From NCBI GenBank assembly GCA_946631935.1, contig CAMPAP010000065.1, positions 1 through 17,426 on the forward strand: a DNA stretch of 17,426 nt, read 5' to 3'. The stretch comes from an uncultured Lachnospiraceae bacterium (GTDB lineage: Bacteria; Bacillota; Clostridia; Lachnospirales; Lachnospiraceae). A model generated the notes under the pieces. The model did no database searches, was not told the DNA's origin, and was given only the letters and a program-made list of their open reading frames with translations. A program made the position numbers and the translations under genes. Shown here one piece after another: positions 14,633-17,426 of this stretch; positions within the stretch are counted from its first letter, which is position 1, and each line of letters begins with the position of its first letter.

Positions 14633-15733
14633 TTAAAATTCATTCTTTTTCATGTATTTCATGTATTTTACGACCATGAGCGCGATCTTGAATGTAATGG
14701 CATCATCAAACACCCTCAGGTCAAGGCCTGTGGTCTTTTGTATCTTATCAAGCCTGTAGACAAGAGTATTCCTGTGAATGAAAAGCTGCCTGGAGGTTTC
14801 CGAAACATTCAGTGAATTTTCGAAGAACTTATCTATGGTAGGCAGTATCTCCTCATCAAAATCATCGATATCCTTTCCGTCAAAGATCTCCTTGATGAAA
14901 AGTCTGCACAAGGGGATCGGGAGCTGATAAATGAGTCTTCCGATACCGAGTCCGCTGTATGCGATGATCTCCTTGTCCTCAAAGAAGATCCTTCCAACAT
15001 CGGCAGCCATCTTTGCCTCCTTGTAGGAACGGCTTACTTCCTTGATCTCGGATGCGATACTTCCGAAAGCGATCTTGATCCCTACAGCTCCTGCCCTGAC
15101 AAGAGCTTCCTTCAGGCCGTTTGTCGCTTCATCAATCTCTGCGTCCTGCATCTCCGGCTTATCCGCCGATGCCTCAAGTTCCATTACGACAACAACGTCA
15201 TTTTCATCAACGGCGGTCACGAAATCCCTTGGCCTTGAAGCGCTGAAATTCCTTACCGTTTCAAGTATGTTGATATCCTTGGTATTGGATGCCTCTGCCA
15301 GGATAACAACCCTGGGCACATCGCTTACAACATGGAGCTTTCTCGCCCTTGAATAGATATCCACCAGCAGAAGGTTATCAAGCAATAGATTTTTGAAGAA
15401 ATTATCCTTATCAAATCTCTCCCTGTAAGCAACGGAAAGACTTTGAACCTGGAATGCGGCCATTTTGCCGAGAGTATAGACATCTTCGCCTGCACCTGCC
15501 ACGGCAAGGATATACTCAAGAGCCTGGTCATCATATATCTTAAAATACTGGTTACCCTTGATCTCCTGAGAATCGGCGGATGATGTTGCAAAATCGGAAG
15601 CATCGTTTTTAAGTCCCTTTATTTCCCCCGTGGAGACTACGACTCTTCCGTCAGGATCGGTGACTGCAAGATCCACTCTGGCAATTGATTTTAAGCCGTC
15701 AAGTGTTGCCTGTAAAATCTGGTTTGAAATCAT
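14633..15733 (-). CDS. CdaR/PucR-like helix-turn-helix regulator
   Basis: This protein has 366 residues. The N-terminal half resembles the sugar-diacid recognition type: it begins MISNQILQATLDGL, and DLAVTDPDGRVVVST (21-35) reads like the start of a PAS-like sensor. A GGDEF-like fold without cyclase motifs may occupy about 138-260. The C-terminus has a HTH_30/PucR-type helix-turn-helix (about 308-337, NVSETSRQLFIHRNTLVYRLDKI). Start ATG 15731-15733 has AAGGGG six bases upstream (15740-15745). It leads the ftsEX operon and is only 13 bases from ftsE, so it probably regulates this operon. The ligand and targets are unknown. Calling it a diacid regulator would over-read the similarity, since no diacid genes are nearby. 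Confidence 0.85.
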   Translation of the reverse strand: MISNQILQATLDGLKSIARVDLAVTDPDGRVVVSTGEIKGLKNDASDFATSSADSQEIKGNQYFKIYDDQALEYILAVAGAGEDVYTLGKMAAFQVQSLSVAYRERFDKDNFFKNLLLDNLLLVDIYSRARKLHVVSDVPRVVILAEASNTKDINILETVRNFSASRPRDFVTAVDENDVVVVMELEASADKPEMQDAEIDEATNGLKEALVRAGAVGIKIAFGSIASEIKEVSRSYKEAKMAADVGRIFFEDKEIIAYSGLGIGRLIYQLPIPLCRLFIKEIFDGKDIDDFDEEILPTIDKFFENSLNVSETSRQLFIHRNTLVYRLDKIQKTTGLDLRVFDDAITFKIALMVVKYMKYMKKNEF

Positions 15734-15809
15734 ACTTTTCCCCTTAAAACATTAAACGGATATAAACGTTCTTTTGGTAATATTTAATAAAAAAACGCCT
15801 CATTAGTAT

Positions 15810-15838
15810 AATATACACAAAATTGCACAAGAAAACAA
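15810..15838 (-). promoter_or_regulatory. Promoter of the CdaR-like/ftsEX operon, with an overlapping inverted repeat
   Basis: On the minus strand, TTGTTT (15833-15838) and TATATT (15810-15815) are 17 bases apart, about 75 bases before the first start codon. A perfect inverted repeat GTATA-A-TATAC (15806-15816) covers the -10, a possible operator for the first gene's product. Confidence 0.55.
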
Positions 15839-15863
15839 TATTATCCTTGTAAATTTTAGGCAA

Positions 15864-15891
15864 AAAATAACGCCCCGAATAATCGGGGCGT
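15864..15891 (-). terminator. Intrinsic terminator after the YjfB-family gene
   Basis: ACGCCCCGA (15870-15878) pairs with TCGGGGCGT (15883-15891) around a 4-base loop. In the minus-strand RNA the stem is followed by UUAUUUUUU. It lies 22 bases after the stop of the small gene and 26 bases before the next promoter. Confidence 0.9.
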
Positions 15892-15912
15892 ATAATTCAT
15901 ATCTAAAAAATA

Positions 15913-16110
15913 CTATACAGATATGTCAATATTGCTACCTACGGAAGGATTAACGCTTCTCTCCATCGCTCCGGAATCCAGCAACTCGATCATACCCTCA
16001 CCTGTCTGACGGTTAACGTCCAATGCTTTTGCCAGCATAGCTGTACTTACATCACTTATAGTCCTGGCCGCATTAAAATTTACTGCCATTGACACAAGAC
16101 CCATATCCAT
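15913..16110 (-). CDS. yjfB: YjfB-family small protein (putative motility protein family)
   Basis: This protein has 65 residues and no membrane segment. It begins MDMGLVSMAVNFN and ends ERSVNPSVGSNIDISV. The pattern of short helices followed by a small Pro/Gly/Asn-rich tail with a final I-D-I/V matches the YjfB family of Firmicutes, listed as putative motility proteins without a proven biochemical role. ATG 16108-16110 has GGGGAG six bases upstream (16117-16122). It has its own promoter (16155-16183) and terminator (15864-15891), so it is a single-gene unit. No flagellar gene is in the window, so a link to motility rests only on the family name. Confidence 0.8.
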   Translation of the reverse strand: MDMGLVSMAVNFNAARTISDVSTAMLAKALDVNRQTGEGMIELLDSGAMERSVNPSVGSNIDISV

Positions 16111-16154
16111 AAAACACTCCCCGGGAGAAATAACTCATTCCCTTTAGTAATATC

Positions 16155-16183
16155 ATTCTATCAGAGCTTTTACATACATTCAA
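16155..16183 (-). promoter_or_regulatory. Extended -10 sigma-A promoter of the YjfB-family gene
   Basis: On the minus strand, TTGAAT (16178-16183), a 17-base spacer and TAGAAT (16155-16160), preceded by TGA (extended -10), form one of the best promoters in the window. It lies 12 bases after the cvfB stop. A sigma-D motif, as would suit a flagellar gene, is not seen. Confidence 0.75.
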
Positions 16184-16194
16184 GGAAAATATGA

Positions 16195-17049
16195 CTATTT
16201 ACTAAGAACTATGCAGCCGTCTTCTATATCTATAAGTTCGTCCTTAAGAAGCTTCCCCACGGCGCGCTTGAACTCGTTTTTGCTCATTCCGGTCCTCTCC
16301 CTTATGATCTCCGGATCGCTCCTGTCGTAAAAATCAAGCTTCCCACCGGCATCATGGAGCATATCGAGTATCCTGTCGGCATCTTCGTTTCTCTGCATAT
16401 ATCCCTTGTCACGAACGGACAGTTCAAGCCTTCCGTCCTTAAGCACTCTCGAGACCCTGGCAGTTACCTGCTGACCGCAGACAAGCTTCTGTGCATTTCC
16501 GAACATCTCTCTTTTTGGTATAAGTGCCGAATATCTGTCATCTACGGCAACAAAGGCGCCGAAATTCTTACTGATAAGATAAACTGTTCCGACAACCGTG
16601 TCATCTTTTCTGTGCCCGGATTCGTTTTCAAGTACTTTGTAAACATCCATCATGGCGCAGAGCCTGTCGGATTTATCGGCATACATGGTGACTAAGATCT
16701 CATCGCCTTCTTTAACCTTGTAGGTCTGCTGCTTAAAGGGCAGGAACAGATCTTTTTCCAGTCCCCAGTCCAAAAAAGCACCGATTCCGGTAACCTGGCG
16801 TACCTTAAGCTTTGCTAGTCCGCCTATTGTAAGTACAGGCACATCAAGTGTGGCAATGGGTCTGTCCTTAGAATCCCGGTACACGAATGCTTCGACTTCA
16901 TCCCCTGTCTTTGCTCCTTTGGGAACCCTGGAACTTGGAAGAAGCACTCTGTCTCCGGTGCCTTCATCTCCGGCATTTTCAGCAAGATATACGCCGAAAT
17001 CCACTTTTTTAACTATCTTAAGTTTTTGAACATATCCTACTTTTATCAT
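16195..17049 (-). CDS. cvfB: CvfB-family S1 RNA-binding protein
   Basis: This protein has 284 residues. Three S1-like OB domains occur at about 1-67, 73-137 and 150-213, with the third most typical (GTVYLISKNFGAFVAVDDRYSALIPKRE). A C-terminal winged helix (about 220-284, with ERTGMSKNEFKRAVGKLLK) is the hallmark of CvfB/YitL proteins. These bind RNA and affect virulence factor expression in staphylococci; the role here is unknown. The start (17047-17049) overlaps the stop of the thioesterase gene in an ATGA arrangement, with GGAG (17055-17058) five bases upstream. Confidence 0.92.
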   Translation of the reverse strand: MIKVGYVQKLKIVKKVDFGVYLAENAGDEGTGDRVLLPSSRVPKGAKTGDEVEAFVYRDSKDRPIATLDVPVLTIGGLAKLKVRQVTGIGAFLDWGLEKDLFLPFKQQTYKVKEGDEILVTMYADKSDRLCAMMDVYKVLENESGHRKDDTVVGTVYLISKNFGAFVAVDDRYSALIPKREMFGNAQKLVCGQQVTARVSRVLKDGRLELSVRDKGYMQRNEDADRILDMLHDAGGKLDFYDRSDPEIIRERTGMSKNEFKRAVGKLLKDELIDIEDGCIVLSK

Positions 17050-17426
17050 ATAAACTCCATAACGGCATAGGGATCACCCTCACCGTTTTCAAGGGATACG
17101 ATCCGTGCTCCCTCCTGCGTTTCAACAACCCTCGGGATCATGATATCTCCCAGAAAAGCCTGTGCAAGATAATTGGCCCTGAACCTTACCACATCCTTTT
17201 TTTCGGAAAGGCAGGAACTTGCAAGTTCTACATATTTTCCGTTATTAACATGGTGATTGGCATCAAGAAATGCAGGCTCTACTTTAAATGCTTCCCTGAT
17301 ATCCCCACCCTCTGGAACCTTTATCTTTCTTGGAAGTTTTTCCATTTCCAGAGCCTTTTCAGGGATATATCTTTCCAGCATCTCATCCGTCATCCTGACA
17401 GGTTTAAACTCCTTAGTATCAAGAAG
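17046..17426 (-). CDS. Acyl-ACP thioesterase, C-terminal part (5' end outside window)
   Basis: The 126 visible residues run without interruption to position 17426, so the gene begins beyond the window. LLDTKEFKPVR at the edge and the hot-dog segment FLDANHHVNNGKYVELA match the second half of bacterial acyl-ACP thioesterases (full length about 240-250 residues). The Asn and His of DANHHVNN are the conserved active-site residues. The enzyme would release free fatty acids from acyl carrier protein. An internal ATG at 17393 exists but would give a half domain, so it is not taken as the start. Confidence 0.85.
   Translation of the reverse strand, partial: LLDTKEFKPVRMTDEMLERYIPEKALEMEKLPRKIKVPEGGDIREAFKVEPAFLDANHHVNNGKYVELASSCLSEKKDVVRFRANYLAQAFLGDIMIPRVVETQEGARIVSLENGEGDPYAVMEFI

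Overview
The window fits a low-to-mid GC Gram-positive (Firmicutes) chromosome, most likely Lachnospiraceae (Butyrivibrio/Roseburia-like). The grounds are YesM/YesN-type sugar signalling, lipoprotein sugar-binding proteins, a CvfB-type S1 protein, a YjfB-family small protein, AGGAGG-type ribosome sites, and a CdaR-like regulator ahead of ftsEX. This is inference from gene content, not a database match. Fourteen protein genes are supported. All are on the minus strand except one CapA-family gene. No tRNA, rRNA, IS element, CRISPR array or prophage was seen, and no gap exceeds about 215 bases.

Region 1 (positions 8638 down to 1, minus strand) is a pentose-utilisation and sensing cluster. In transcription order it holds a membrane diguanylate cyclase, an FGGY pentulose kinase (probable ribulokinase), AraD (L-ribulose-5-phosphate 4-epimerase), a YesN-type response regulator, a YesM-type histidine kinase, a YtfQ-like sugar-binding lipoprotein, and after a 181-base control region a second YtfQ-like sugar-binding lipoprotein cut by the window edge. 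The regulator, kinase and first lipoprotein overlap by 11 and 14 bases. They look like a three-component sensor of the AraPST kind known from the Geobacillus arabinan system. The second lipoprotein is probably the transport receptor it controls. Isomerase and ABC ATPase/permease genes are not visible and may lie beyond position 1.

Region 2 (8639-10464) is a divergent control region with a good sigma-A promoter, paired 10-base direct repeats and a perfect 20-bp palindrome. It is followed by a plus-strand, membrane-anchored CapA-family protein and a bidirectional terminator shared with the convergent operon.

Region 3 (15838 down to 10421, minus strand) is a cell-envelope operon: CdaR-like regulator, ftsE, ftsX, a secreted coiled-coil M23 peptidoglycan hydrolase with intact catalytic residues, and a membrane-bound PDZ/S41 C-terminal processing protease. 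Intergenic distances range from an 11-bp overlap to a 13-bp gap. FtsEX would gate the hydrolase; the protease may process or remove it.

Region 4 (17426 down to 15864, minus strand) holds the end of an acyl-ACP thioesterase overlapping cvfB by 4 bases, then a 65-residue YjfB-family protein with its own extended -10 promoter and a strong terminator.

No clearly unprecedented system was found. The most interesting signals are the duplicated receptor (one copy for sensing, one for transport), the diguanylate cyclase leading a sugar operon, and several palindromic control sites.
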